From assembly GCA_018267615.1 (NCBI GenBank), contig JAFDYD010000001.1, forward strand, positions 183,142 to 247,141: 64,000 nucleotides of DNA. Direction: 5' to 3'. The position numbers and the translations under genes are program-made. The notes beneath the pieces were generated by a model, which was not told the origin of the DNA, searched no databases, and was given only the letters and a program-made list of their open reading frames with translations. The DNA is from Bacteroidota bacterium (GTDB taxonomy: Bacteria > Bacteroidota > Bacteroidia > Chitinophagales > Chitinophagaceae). Positions 35,897 through 45,224 of the stretch are shown piece by piece. The first letter of the stretch is position 1. Each line of letters opens with the position of its first letter.

Positions 35897-36919
35897 ATGA
35901 AATCATCCAATTTACGTTTTGGTATTATAGGTTGCGGACGTATAGCGCAGCGACATGCGGAACATATTGCTGACCGAGGAAAACTGTTGGCAGTCTGTGA
36001 TGTAATAAAAGAGAAAGCAGATCCAATGGCAGAAAAATATGGAGCCAAGGCATATTATTCCGTAACAGAATTTTTACAGAATGAGAGGGATATGCAGGTG
36101 GTTGCTATATGTTCACCCAATGGATTGCATGCTGAACACGCTATTCAATCTCTACAGGCAGGATTTCATGTACTGTGCGAAAAGCCCATGGCGCTGACGA
36201 GTTATGATTGTGGAGAAATGATAAAGGCCGCTGAAAGAACAAATAAAAGATTATTTGCTATCAAACAAAATCGTTTTAATCCACCCGTGGAAGCGGTGAA
36301 AAAATTAATTGATGAAGGCAGGCTCGGAAAAATATTCAGCATACAACTGAGCTGTTTCTGGAACAGGAACCCGGATTACTATCACAATTCATGGAAAGGA
36401 ACTTTAAAATTAGATGGAGGAACTTTATACACGCAGTTCAGTCATTTTATTGATTTGCTTTACTGGATGGTTGGAGATGTAAAAAAAGTGCAGGCCATGA
36501 TGGGAAATTTTGCTCATAAAGGCATCATCGAATTTGAAGACACAGGTGTTGTTATTCTCGAATTTCAAAATGGTGTTATCGGAACAATCAACTATACGGT
36601 TAATAGCTTTGGTAAAAATATGGAAGGCTCGCTGACGATTTTTGGAGAAAAAGGAACGATAAAAATTGGCGGACAATATCTCAACGAACTCGAGTACCAA
36701 AACATCGAAGGATATAAAATTGAAAATCTGCCCGAAGGTAATCGTGCTAATAATTACGGCAATTACCAGGGTTCTATGAGTAATCATGATAAGGTTTACG
36801 ATAATCTTATTGAAGTATTGCAGCACAATGCGTCTATTTCCACAAGCTCTTTCGAAGGATTAAAAACGGTGGAAATTATTGAGAAGATATACCAAGCTGC
36901 AAAAAGGACTTCTGATTAA
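35897..36919 (+). CDS. Gfo/Idh/MocA oxidoreductase, WbpB/WlbA-like
   Basis: A 340-aa NAD(P)-dependent dehydrogenase. The nucleotide fold is GIIGCGRIAQRHAEH (about 9-23), followed by AVCDV and the EKPMAL motif carrying the catalytic Lys. With the acetyltransferase and aminotransferase encoded next it matches the WbpB-WbpD-WbpE set that converts UDP-GlcNAcA to UDP-2,3-diacetamido-glucuronic acid; WbpB performs 3-oxidation. The three genes are separated by long inverted repeats, unlike their tightly packed neighbours. Confidence 0.85.
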   Translation: MKSSNLRFGIIGCGRIAQRHAEHIADRGKLLAVCDVIKEKADPMAEKYGAKAYYSVTEFLQNERDMQVVAICSPNGLHAEHAIQSLQAGFHVLCEKPMALTSYDCGEMIKAAERTNKRLFAIKQNRFNPPVEAVKKLIDEGRLGKIFSIQLSCFWNRNPDYYHNSWKGTLKLDGGTLYTQFSHFIDLLYWMVGDVKKVQAMMGNFAHKGIIEFEDTGVVILEFQNGVIGTINYTVNSFGKNMEGSLTIFGEKGTIKIGGQYLNELEYQNIEGYKIENLPEGNRANNYGNYQGSMSNHDKVYDNLIEVLQHNASISTSSFEGLKTVEIIEKIYQAAKRTSD

Positions 36920-36920
36920 A

Positions 36921-37046
36921 GAACTTCTGATTGGAATGATTTAAATGATTTACTATGTGGTATATACTAATTTCTTAAAGCTGTTTTTTTTAAAAAGAAG
37001 ATGACGTTACACAAAAAATCATTTAAATCATTCCAATCAGAAGTTC
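36921..37046. repeat. Perfect 31-bp inverted repeat (AATCAGAAGTTC family)
   Basis: Arms 36921-36951 and 37016-37046 are perfectly complementary over 31 bp (start GAACTTCTGATTGGAATGAT). Two further degenerate AATCAGAAGTT units follow to about 37070. The family recurs at 1-71 and 37546-37665. Confidence 0.9.
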
Positions 37047-37083
37047 TTCAATCAGAAGTTTTTAATCAGCTTAATCATCACTC

Positions 37084-37542
37084 ATGCGCCCAATCATTCT
37101 AAATAGCCAGATCACCGACGATGTAGTTTTCGGTGAAAATGTAAAAGTGGTGCAGCCGGTAAACATATACGGATGCACTATCGGAGCGCAATGTTTTATC
37201 GGTCCATTTGTTGAGATACAAAAAAATGTTGTGATCGGTAAAAGAACAAAGGTCCAGTCTCACACATTTATTTGTGAGCTGGTAACAATCGGCGATGATT
37301 GTTTCATCGGCCACGGTGTGATGTTTATTAATGATCTTTTTTCCGAAGGCGGTCCGGCGGGAGGAGATAGCAGTAAATGGAAAAAAACAACTATCGGCAA
37401 TCATGTCTCCATCGGTTCCAATGCAACCATCTTACCCGTATCCATATGCGCAGATGTAGTGATAGGTGCAGGAGCCGTTGTTACAAAAAATATTGAGGAG
37501 CCGGGAGTGTACGCTGGGAACCCAGCGAAAAAAATCAAATAA
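37084..37542 (+). CDS. WbpD-like N-acetyltransferase (left-handed beta-helix)
   Basis: A 152-aa trimeric hexapeptide-repeat acetyltransferase. Repeats such as NVKVVQPVNIYGCTIGAQCFIGPFVEIQKNVVIGKRTKVQSH lead to IGHGVMFINDLF, and the C-terminus is YAGNPAKKI. It is close in size and layout to WbpD/WlbB, which acetylate the 3-amino group of UDP-GlcNAc(3N)A. It lies between the WbpB-like and WbpE-like genes with hairpins on both sides. Confidence 0.85.
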   Translation: MRPIILNSQITDDVVFGENVKVVQPVNIYGCTIGAQCFIGPFVEIQKNVVIGKRTKVQSHTFICELVTIGDDCFIGHGVMFINDLFSEGGPAGGDSSKWKKTTIGNHVSIGSNATILPVSICADVVIGAGAVVTKNIEEPGVYAGNPAKKIK

Positions 37543-37545
37543 CAG

Positions 37546-37665
37546 AACTTCTGATTGGAATGATTTAAATGATATTCTATGTGGTATAAACTAGAACGTC
37601 AGCATTTTTTTAGTTAAAAAATATTCCTACATAGCAAATCACTTAAATCATTTTAATCAGAAGTT
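37546..37665. repeat. 28-bp inverted repeat (AATCAGAAGTTC family)
   Basis: Arms 37546-37573 and 37638-37665 pair at 25 of 28 positions. A further AATCAGAAGTTC unit (37669-37680) runs directly into the ATG at 37681, as it does at 60-72. Confidence 0.85.
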
Positions 37666-37680
37666 AAAAATCAGAAGTTC

Positions 37681-38823
37681 ATGATTCCCTTTGTCGATCT
37701 TCAGGCTCAATATAACAGCATCAAAGGCGATATAGATTCGGCCATCGCCAATGTAATCAGCGATTCCGCATTCATCGGTGGCAAATATGTAAAGACATTT
37801 GAAAACCAGTTTGCGCAATTGTATGGTGTGAAGCACATGATACCCTGTGCTAATGGCACCGACTCATTATATATTTTGATGAAGATGCTCGGCATTGGGC
37901 ATGGTGATGAAGTGATCACTGTTGCAAATAGTTGGATATCCAGTTCTGAAACGATCACACAAACAGGAGCAACACCGGTATTCGTGGATGTACACCCGGA
38001 ATATTTCAGCATGGATGAAAAACAACTGGAGGGAAAAATTACACTACGGACAAAAGCTGTGATTGCAGTGCACCTGCATGGACAAATGTGCGAGATCGAT
38101 ACGATTGGATCTATTTGCAAATTGCATAACATTCATTTGATCGAAGATTGTGCGCAGGCGCATTTTTCAGAATACAAGGGAGTGCGCGCGGGACTGACAG
38201 GCATTGCGGCTTCATTTAGTTTTTTTCCGGGAAAAAATCTCGGCGCTTATGGCGATGCAGGTTGTATGATCACGAATGATGATGCTCTTGCTGAAAAATG
38301 CAGGATGTATGCTAACCACGGTGCATTAAAAAAACATCATCATCAGATAGAAGGAATAAACAGCAGGCTCGATGGCTTGCAAGCTGCTATTCTTTCAGCC
38401 AAATTGCCTTATATCCTTGACTGGACGGAAAAAAGAAATAAGAACGCATCTCTCTACAATCAATATTTGTCGGGGCTAAAAGAAATTATTTTGCCCAAAA
38501 TGCGCCCGGAAAGTAAACACAGTTATCATTTGTATGTGATCCGCGCAAAGAAAAGAAATGAATTGAGAATTTATTTGGAGAAACTGGGTATTGAAACACT
38601 GATACATTATCCAACGCCTTTACCTTTCTTACCGGCTTATCAATATCTCAAGCACACACCAGCCGATTTTCCGGTTGCTTATGAATTGCAGCAGGATATT
38701 CTTTCCTTGCCGATGTATCCTGAGATGACGGAAGAAATGATTGCGTATATAGCTAATGGGATAAAGAAATTTTATGCTGAACAGTTAACACATAATGCTG
38801 AACGCATAACGCATAACGCATAA
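37681..38823 (+). CDS. DegT/DnrJ/EryC1/StrS aminotransferase, WbpE-like
   Basis: A 380-aa PLP-dependent sugar aminotransferase. PLP-binding residues appear in CANGTDSLYILMKML and LIEDCAQAHFSEYKG, and the Schiff-base Lys in SFFPGKNLGAYGDAGC (about residue 185). With neighbours it should add the 3-amino group to a UDP-3-keto-uronic acid, as WbpE does. The natural end is probably near GIKKFYA; the last ~14 residues (EQLTHNAERITHNA) are encoded by a tandem CATAACG-type repeat and look like an accidental extension. Confidence 0.88.
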   Translation: MIPFVDLQAQYNSIKGDIDSAIANVISDSAFIGGKYVKTFENQFAQLYGVKHMIPCANGTDSLYILMKMLGIGHGDEVITVANSWISSSETITQTGATPVFVDVHPEYFSMDEKQLEGKITLRTKAVIAVHLHGQMCEIDTIGSICKLHNIHLIEDCAQAHFSEYKGVRAGLTGIAASFSFFPGKNLGAYGDAGCMITNDDALAEKCRMYANHGALKKHHHQIEGINSRLDGLQAAILSAKLPYILDWTEKRNKNASLYNQYLSGLKEIILPKMRPESKHSYHLYVIRAKKRNELRIYLEKLGIETLIHYPTPLPFLPAYQYLKHTPADFPVAYELQQDILSLPMYPEMTEEMIAYIANGIKKFYAEQLTHNAERITHNA

Positions 38824-38828
38824 CGCGA
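38776..38828 (+). repeat. Tandem CATAACG-type repeat at the 3' end of the aminotransferase gene
   Basis: The words ACACATAATGCTGAACGCATAA and CATAACGCATAACGC run across the stop codon region. The repeat encodes the THNAERITHNA tail. It is possibly one arm of a decayed hairpin element. Confidence 0.5.
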
Positions 38829-38888
38829 AACGTCCTGATATCACAAGTGTAGATAAACTTGATTTTTTTGACTTTCAGTATCTCTGCC

Positions 38889-40019
38889 ATGAATTCTTTG
38901 CAGAATAAAACAATTCTTATTATTTCCCCACAAGCTTGGGGTAAGATGTTTGTATCCAAACATCATTATGCCATTGAGCTGGCGAAAAATGGCAACTCGG
39001 TTTATTTTCTCAATCCTCCCGATCCAATTGCGAGTCAAAAAATTTTGATTGAACCCTCTGGCATACATGAAAACCTTTTTTTGATTCATCAACGGTTGTC
39101 TTTTCCTTACAATATCAAATTTCATTTTATCAGCTTGTTTCATGCCCTGATGCGGCCGCATATAAAACAGGTAATAAAAAGAATTGGCAAACCGTTGGAT
39201 ATCGTATGGTCATTTGATTTGGGAAATCTTTACCCGTTCATTTTTTTTCAGAAAGGGAAAAAGATATTTCATCCTGTCGACGAACCATTGAACGAGGCCG
39301 CCATCGAGTCTGCCTGCGGTGCAGAATATATTTTTTCGGTAACAAATGAAATACTCGACAAATACAAAAAATTTCCGGCAAAAAAATATCTAATCAATCA
39401 TGGATTGGCGTCTCAGTTCATGCTTCGGGTAAATACTTCCCAGCCTGCGGGTAATCCTGTTCGCGTGGGCATGTCAGGAAATTTGCTGAGACCAGATATC
39501 GATAGGGAAATATTGTTGAATATCGTCCGGGAAAATCCTGAAATAATATTTGAATGTTGGGGAAGTTATCAAACTAACCAGTCTAATATAGGAGGCGGTG
39601 AGGATGTGGCAACAAAAAAATTCATCAGCGATCTGCAAGCGCAAAAGAATATTGTATTACATGGCGCAATTCCCTCGGCGGAATTGGCTACTGCTATTCA
39701 CCGGATGGATGCTTTCTTGGTTTGTTATGATGTAAAAAAAGATCAGAGCGGCGGAACCAACTATCATAAGATCATGGAATACCTGAGCACAGGCAAAATA
39801 ATTATTTCGAACAATGTAACAACATATAAAGATCATCCCGAGCTGATCCAAATGGTTGAAGAAAGAGATGACAATGTAAAATTGCCAGATCTTTTCAAAA
39901 CGGTTATTCACCGGCTCGATTATTTCAATGATGCCGCTCGCCAGCAACAAAGAATTGCATTTGCAGACGACAACACCTATCAAAAACAGATTGAACGGAT
40001 CGCACAATTAATAAACTGA
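38889..40019 (+). CDS. Glycosyltransferase (GT-B fold, GT4-like)
   Basis: A 376-aa protein from the ATG at 38889; a TTG at 38859 adds ten unlikely residues. It starts KTILIISPQAWGKMFVSKHHYAIELAKNGNSVYFLNPP, typical of GT-B N-domains. The C-domain has VRVGMSGNLLRPDIDREIL and SGGTNYHKIMEYLSTGKIIISNN, a donor-binding region resembling group 1 transferases. No TM helices. Donor and linkage unknown. Confidence 0.8.
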   Translation: MNSLQNKTILIISPQAWGKMFVSKHHYAIELAKNGNSVYFLNPPDPIASQKILIEPSGIHENLFLIHQRLSFPYNIKFHFISLFHALMRPHIKQVIKRIGKPLDIVWSFDLGNLYPFIFFQKGKKIFHPVDEPLNEAAIESACGAEYIFSVTNEILDKYKKFPAKKYLINHGLASQFMLRVNTSQPAGNPVRVGMSGNLLRPDIDREILLNIVRENPEIIFECWGSYQTNQSNIGGGEDVATKKFISDLQAQKNIVLHGAIPSAELATAIHRMDAFLVCYDVKKDQSGGTNYHKIMEYLSTGKIIISNNVTTYKDHPELIQMVEERDDNVKLPDLFKTVIHRLDYFNDAARQQQRIAFADDNTYQKQIERIAQLIN

Positions 40020-40020
40020 A

Positions 40021-41202
40021 GTGGAAAATAAAATAGTTTATTTCCTGAGCCATCCGGTACAATATTTTTCACCGTTGCTGAAAAAATTATCAAAAGGAGT
40101 TGGGTTAAAAGTATATTATTTTTCAAACCCAAACACTGCTGAAAGCAGGGATAAAGGTTTTGGGCAGAAGGTGCAGTGGGATATCCCACTGCTCGATGGA
40201 TATCAATATGTTTTTCTTAAAAATTATTCCGGTCGCCATTCTTTGGATAATCATTTTCTCGACGTTTTTAACCCCGGCGTAATAAAAACCCTGTGGAACG
40301 AGAAAGCAAAATATGTAATTGTCAATGGGTGGACATACAGTTCCACATTGCTCGCAATTTTTTTTTCCAGGTTATTCGGAAAAAAAATCTGGCTCCGTGC
40401 GGAAAATCCTTTCAACCAGGAAAAACAGAAGAGTAAAAAAATCTTGTTCTTAAAAAAAATATTTTTAAAATATATTTTGTTCAGGTTTTTTGTTGACAAA
40501 TGCCTTTATATCGGCACGGAAAACAAATTGTTTTTCGAGTTCTACGGTGTTCCTGATTCCAAATTATTATACACGCCTTATGCAGTGGATAATAATTTTT
40601 TTTCCGCTCAATTCGAGCAATTAAAAAATGGTGTTTTACAAATCCGTGAACAATTAGGATTGCCTGCAGAAAAAAAAATAATTCTGTTCACCGGAAAATA
40701 CATCGAAAAAAAACGTCCATTGGATCTGCTAAAAGCTTTTCGTCTGCTCAACAATCACAACTATGCATTGCTAATGGTTGGCGAAGGAGAATTGCGATTG
40801 TCCATGGAAAAATATATACAGGATGAAAATCTCGGTAATGTATTTCTCACCGGGTTCATTAACCAGTCGGATATTTCGAAATATTATGCAATAGCAGATG
40901 TGTTTGTGATGTGCTCGGGCATGGGGGAAACTTGGGGACTGTCAGTTAACGAGGCCATGAATTTTGAAAAACCGGTTATCGTTTCCAAAACATCTGGTTG
41001 CAGTACAGATCTTGTAATAAACGGTGAGAATGGATTTACTTTCCCCGAAGGAGATATCACGAAGCTGGCGCATTGCCTGGGAAAAATTTTAGGTGATGAA
41101 GAATTTGCTATCAGGGCAGGAAAAAAATCTAAAGAAATCGTTGGAAATTTTTCGATAGATATCATTTCTCAAAATATTATTTCCTCCGTCTCATCGCTAT
41201 AA
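40021..41202 (+). CDS. GT4-family glycosyltransferase, GTG start
   Basis: A 393-aa retaining glycosyltransferase starting at GTG one base after the preceding stop. KIVYFLSHPVQYFSPLLKKLSKG opens the acceptor domain. The donor domain has IILFTGKYIEKKRPLDLLKAF, LLMVGEGELR and ADVFVMCSGMGETWGLSVNEAMNFEKPVIVSKTSG with the EX7E motif. The linkage is unknown. Confidence 0.88.
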   Translation: MENKIVYFLSHPVQYFSPLLKKLSKGVGLKVYYFSNPNTAESRDKGFGQKVQWDIPLLDGYQYVFLKNYSGRHSLDNHFLDVFNPGVIKTLWNEKAKYVIVNGWTYSSTLLAIFFSRLFGKKIWLRAENPFNQEKQKSKKILFLKKIFLKYILFRFFVDKCLYIGTENKLFFEFYGVPDSKLLYTPYAVDNNFFSAQFEQLKNGVLQIREQLGLPAEKKIILFTGKYIEKKRPLDLLKAFRLLNNHNYALLMVGEGELRLSMEKYIQDENLGNVFLTGFINQSDISKYYAIADVFVMCSGMGETWGLSVNEAMNFEKPVIVSKTSGCSTDLVINGENGFTFPEGDITKLAHCLGKILGDEEFAIRAGKKSKEIVGNFSIDIISQNIISSVSSL

Positions 41203-41215
41203 TGAGAATGTTATT

Positions 41216-42127
41216 ATGAGTGGATTCGTATTATGCAGACTTCCGAAAACAGGCTTGGGAAATCAATTGTTTCCTTTGTTGAAATCGGCCGTCTTTGCCA
41301 ATTTGAATCGGCTGCCTCTTATTGTTGTTGGGTACAATCAATTTAAGATCGGCCCTTATTTAAGAGGAGAGAAGATCAAACGCAGGTACAATGGGTATTT
41401 CAATTTTCAGAAAAATATTTTTGGGGAGCAGATTGATCGCTTCATTGTTTGGCGACATAGAAATTTTGAAAAAGTGGAGGAGCCTGCAATCGAAAAAATT
41501 GCCGACGATCAAAAAAAACGAAAGCAGTTTATTTTTTCAGCCATTCCCCACTGGGAAGATTATTTCGAGGGCCTTAGGGAGAATCGTGAATTGGTTATTG
41601 AATTGTTCTGGAAAATGATCAACAAATCGATTCTTCGGAAATTAGAGACACTGCCGGTGCCCTGCATCGGTGTACATATCCGTATGGGTGATTTTCGAAA
41701 ACTGAAGGAAGGGGAGGATTTTAAAAAAACTGGAGCAGTCCGTACGCCAGAAGATTATTTTATTGAGATCATAAATGCAATTAGGCGTATTAACAATAGT
41801 GAGCTTCCGGTTTGCGTCTTTACAGACGGCTACCGTGAGGAAATACCAAAATTACTTTCTTTGAAAAGAATTGAAGTGATTGAGGGTAACAAAGATATAG
41901 TGGATATGTTGCTGCTGAGTAAAAGCAAAATTATTGTTGCCTCCGCCGGAAGTACATTTAGTTATTGGGCGGGGTTTTTATCAGACTCCCCGTTAATTAT
42001 GCATGCAGACCATTTGCATGAATTTATTCGCCCTCAAGAGATCAATAGAATTTATTATGAGGGCCCTTTGCATCCGGACTCACCAAATTTGCTTTTACAA
42101 AAAAACATTGAGCTGATCTCGCAATGA
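41216..42127 (+). CDS. GT11-like alpha-1,2-fucosyltransferase
   Basis: A 303-aa inverting glycosyltransferase. GLGNQLFPLLKSAVFANLN near the N-terminus and CIGVHIRMGDFRK (HxRxGD, the GDP-fucose-binding motif, about 145-157) are GT11 signatures. VFTDGYREE and ASAGSTFSYWAGFLSD fit the same family. With the GT10 protein at 24118 and the gmd/fcl pair it indicates two differently linked fucoses. Stop overlaps the next start in ATGA. Confidence 0.82.
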   Translation: MSGFVLCRLPKTGLGNQLFPLLKSAVFANLNRLPLIVVGYNQFKIGPYLRGEKIKRRYNGYFNFQKNIFGEQIDRFIVWRHRNFEKVEEPAIEKIADDQKKRKQFIFSAIPHWEDYFEGLRENRELVIELFWKMINKSILRKLETLPVPCIGVHIRMGDFRKLKEGEDFKKTGAVRTPEDYFIEIINAIRRINNSELPVCVFTDGYREEIPKLLSLKRIEVIEGNKDIVDMLLLSKSKIIVASAGSTFSYWAGFLSDSPLIMHADHLHEFIRPQEINRIYYEGPLHPDSPNLLLQKNIELISQ

Positions 42128-43248
42128 AACGAATTGAATCCCTTGACGGTTTGCGAACATGCGCGGTATTGGGTGTGATATGGGCTCATGTATGGATGTT
42201 TTTTGGTAATCTTCCGTTTGTTTTCGCCGGCGTAGATATTAATCGGATATTATCTTTCGGAGGTATTGGCGTCGATCTATTTTTTGTGATCAGCGGTTTT
42301 TGTATGTACCTGATGCACTCGAAGCAGACAAGGAAATTCAGCTTTCAGGTGTACAAGGAATTTATTTTAAAACGGTTGAAAAGGATCGCGCCAGCATTTT
42401 ATTTTATAGTTCTTTTTGAATGTATCGGCTACTTTGTTTTAAATGGAATTTTTCCGGCAAAAAGTTTTCTCTCTCATCTTTTCTTTGTCAATACTTTTGT
42501 AGATAACAATGTACTATCACCGCCATTTTGGTCGCTTGCTACGGAGTGGCATTTTTATCTTTTCCTGCCATTTATTTTTATTCACAACAAATCGGGGAAG
42601 TTTCCAGTCATGCGGGTTATCGCGCTTATTGTAATTTGCATGGTATTCCGTGTTGTGTTGTATCACCAATACGATCTTTCAAAATCAGAGACCGTTGCAA
42701 GCGACAGGATATGGTATCGATTTCCAGAATTCGGTTTTGGAATTCTGGCGGCGTGGTTCTACACAGATGAAAAGAAGCTGATCAATATTTTAAATGGAAA
42801 CCTGGGTTTTCTGATAACACTTGCTATTGCGTTTTCCGGAAGATTGTTAATGACAACTGATGCGTGTAAAAAATTTGGCAACCTTGCCTTTGTAACAAGG
42901 GCTTGTGCAGAACCGTTGTTGACGTTCGGGTTTGCGTTAATGGTTTTGAACCTGCTGAACTCTGAATCTATCTTTAGAAAAATAATTTCTTCAAAATTCT
43001 TTTTGTTCACCGGAAGGATTTCATACAGCATGTACTTGTGGCATTGGATAATTGCGGTTGAGGTGAGTTCTTTTTTCATAAGTGCCTATAAATTGTCGGC
43101 TTTGAATATGGAAATGGCTTTCATTGCAACAGTATCGCTTGTTATTCCTGTAGCATTTATATCATACAAAGTCTTCGAAGAACCATACTTCAAGAAAACG
43201 AGAAAGAAAAAGAAATTTTTTTTTTGGGCCTTGAAAAATAGAACCTGA
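42124..43248 (+). CDS. Membrane O-acyltransferase (acyltransferase 3, OafA-like)
   Basis: A 374-aa inner-membrane protein with about 10 TM helices. The family opening RIESLDGLRTCAVLGVIWAHV has the catalytic-type His, followed by GVDLFFVISGFCMYL and RRFxR-like LKRLKRIAPAFYF. PPFWSLATEWHFYLFLPF is a classic OafA block. It probably transfers acetyl or another acyl group to the glycan on the periplasmic face. Overlaps the fucosyltransferase by 4 bp. Confidence 0.9.
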   Translation: MKRIESLDGLRTCAVLGVIWAHVWMFFGNLPFVFAGVDINRILSFGGIGVDLFFVISGFCMYLMHSKQTRKFSFQVYKEFILKRLKRIAPAFYFIVLFECIGYFVLNGIFPAKSFLSHLFFVNTFVDNNVLSPPFWSLATEWHFYLFLPFIFIHNKSGKFPVMRVIALIVICMVFRVVLYHQYDLSKSETVASDRIWYRFPEFGFGILAAWFYTDEKKLINILNGNLGFLITLAIAFSGRLLMTTDACKKFGNLAFVTRACAEPLLTFGFALMVLNLLNSESIFRKIISSKFFLFTGRISYSMYLWHWIIAVEVSSFFISAYKLSALNMEMAFIATVSLVIPVAFISYKVFEEPYFKKTRKKKKFFFWALKNRT

Positions 43249-43299
43249 TTCTTTTTTATTCGTTAAGTTATTATTTCAAACTCGTGTTAATTTTCAGCG

Positions 43300-44181
43300 A
43301 TGCTTCAAAAAATTAGAAAGTTTGGTCAGAAAAATACTTTAATCAGAAATATTGTTGGTTACCATTTGGCGTCATCAGGGCTTTTCGACAAGGTGATTGT
43401 TAAATATAAATTGTCGGATTCCTGGAAAAAAAGAATTAATGATGTATTAAGCAGCCCAGACAATAAATTTATTCCAAGAGCGGATGAGGCTGGAAAAATC
43501 AAACGCGGAAAGCAGATTATGCATAACGGGCTCAAGATACATCTTGGAAGTTACTACGGACCTGAATATTCGCAAATGTTGCTTTTAAATAAAGGAGTAC
43601 ATGAGCCTCAGGAAGAACGAGTGTTTTTTGAGGTGCTGAAAACAATTCCGCCAAATGCTGTGATGATTGAAATGGGAGCCTTCTGGAGTTTCTATTCGAT
43701 GTGGTTTAACAGCGAGGTAAAAAATGCCAGGAATTTTATGATTGAGCCAGACAAGTTCAATCTGGGACATGGGAAAAGAAATTTCAAATTAAATAACCTT
43801 CGAGGAAATTTTGTGCAGGCATTTGTCGGAAAAAAAACTGAAAATAATAATCCTGTTAAAACAATTTGCATTGATGATTTTACAGTAGAAAATAATGTCA
43901 GCTTTATCGACATGCTTCATAGTGATATACAGGGATATGAATATGAAATGCTTCAGGGCGCACAAAAGACCTTCGCAGAAAAGAAAATAGGTTATGTATT
44001 TATTTCAACGCATGCAAACGACATTCACCAGCAATGTCTCGACTTTTTGAATGAAAGACAATTTATCATTATTGCATCGGCTAATCTCGATCAATCATAC
44101 TCTGAAGATGGATTGATCGCTGCTCGCGCCCCGTATTATCCCGGTATCAATGCTACAAATATTTCCTTAAGAAATTCTTAA
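43300..44181 (+). CDS. FkbM-family methyltransferase
   Basis: A 293-aa FkbM-type methyltransferase. The SAM-binding strand is AVMIEMGAFWSFYSMWF, with the acidic FMIEPDKFNLGHGKRN. The core motif is FIDMLHSDIQGYEYEMLQGAQKTF, where the usual DVEGFE reads DIQGYE. The N-terminal ~80 residues are less conserved. It likely methylates a sugar of the polymer. Confidence 0.83.
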   Translation: MLQKIRKFGQKNTLIRNIVGYHLASSGLFDKVIVKYKLSDSWKKRINDVLSSPDNKFIPRADEAGKIKRGKQIMHNGLKIHLGSYYGPEYSQMLLLNKGVHEPQEERVFFEVLKTIPPNAVMIEMGAFWSFYSMWFNSEVKNARNFMIEPDKFNLGHGKRNFKLNNLRGNFVQAFVGKKTENNNPVKTICIDDFTVENNVSFIDMLHSDIQGYEYEMLQGAQKTFAEKKIGYVFISTHANDIHQQCLDFLNERQFIIIASANLDQSYSEDGLIAARAPYYPGINATNISLRNS

Positions 44182-44189
44182 ACTATCTA

Positions 44190-45224
44190 TTGCGAATAGA
44201 AAAAATTTTACTGATCGGATCCGATCAAGTCTGGTCCATTGAAAGAATGTACCTGAAGTACCTTCGAGAATTAAGGATCCACGTGGAGCTTTTTCCGGCG
44301 CAAAACATTTTTTATGATTATTATAATAACTCACTTGCGAACAAAATATTTTTTAAAATTGGAATTTCGTCTATCTATCATGTGATAAACAAACAATTAC
44401 TGACAAAGGTAGATGAATATCAACCCGACGTGGTTTGGATATTTAAGGGGATGGAAATATTTCCTGAGACTATTCTTGCCCTAAAAGAGAAATCGATACT
44501 GGTAGTGAACTATAATCCCGATAATCCTTTTATTTTTTCGGGAAAGGGAAGTGGCAACAGTAACATCACAAAAAGTATTTCACTCTATGATCTGCATTTT
44601 ACCTACAACCTATCCATCAAAAAAAAATTGGAAGGGGAATATCGTTGCAAAACGGCATTTCTTCCATTTGGATTTGAATTAAGCGAAGCTCAATATAGAA
44701 ATAGCATTAAGGAAAAAGAGATCCTGAAAATTTGTTTTCTTGGTAATCCCGATAATGATCGGGCTGCCTTTGTAAGAGAGTTAGCTGATGGAGGAATTGA
44801 GATTGATGTGTACGGTAATGACTGGTCTCATTTCCTAAAACATCGGCATGTAAAAGTTTTTTCTGCAGTTTATGGTGACAATTTTTGGAAAATACTTCGC
44901 CGTTATCGCATCCAGCTAAACCTCATGCGCAAACATAATGAAGACTCGCACAATATGCGCAGTTTTGAAATCCCGGGCGTTGGTGGTATTATGCTTGCAG
45001 CGGACACGGCGGAACACCGGTTTTTTTTTGAAGAAGGAAAAGAAATCTTCCTGTTTTCGGATAAAGATGACTGTTTGAAAAAAATAAAGACGATTCTTTC
45101 CTTAGGGCAACAGCGGGTGCAAGATATTCGTGATAGTGCGAGATACAGATCAGTAAATTCAGGGTACACATACAAAGACAGGACGAAACAAGCAATTCAG
45201 GAATTGGAAAAATTATATGAATAA
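44190..45224 (+). CDS. CgeB/DUF3880-like glycosyltransferase, TTG start
   Basis: A 344-aa GT-B protein. The frame begins at a TTG (RIEKILLIGSDQVWSIERMYLKYL); no ATG fits better. The N-domain includes PDVVWIFKGMEIFPETI and VNYNPDNPFIFSG, typical of DUF3880/CgeB proteins. The C-domain has ICFLGNPDNDRAAFVREL and NMRSFEIPGVGGIMLAADTAEHRFFF, the group 1 donor site. It starts 8 bp after the FkbM gene and overlaps the next gene by 8 bp. Confidence 0.82.
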   Translation: MRIEKILLIGSDQVWSIERMYLKYLRELRIHVELFPAQNIFYDYYNNSLANKIFFKIGISSIYHVINKQLLTKVDEYQPDVVWIFKGMEIFPETILALKEKSILVVNYNPDNPFIFSGKGSGNSNITKSISLYDLHFTYNLSIKKKLEGEYRCKTAFLPFGFELSEAQYRNSIKEKEILKICFLGNPDNDRAAFVRELADGGIEIDVYGNDWSHFLKHRHVKVFSAVYGDNFWKILRRYRIQLNLMRKHNEDSHNMRSFEIPGVGGIMLAADTAEHRFFFEEGKEIFLFSDKDDCLKKIKTILSLGQQRVQDIRDSARYRSVNSGYTYKDRTKQAIQELEKLYE

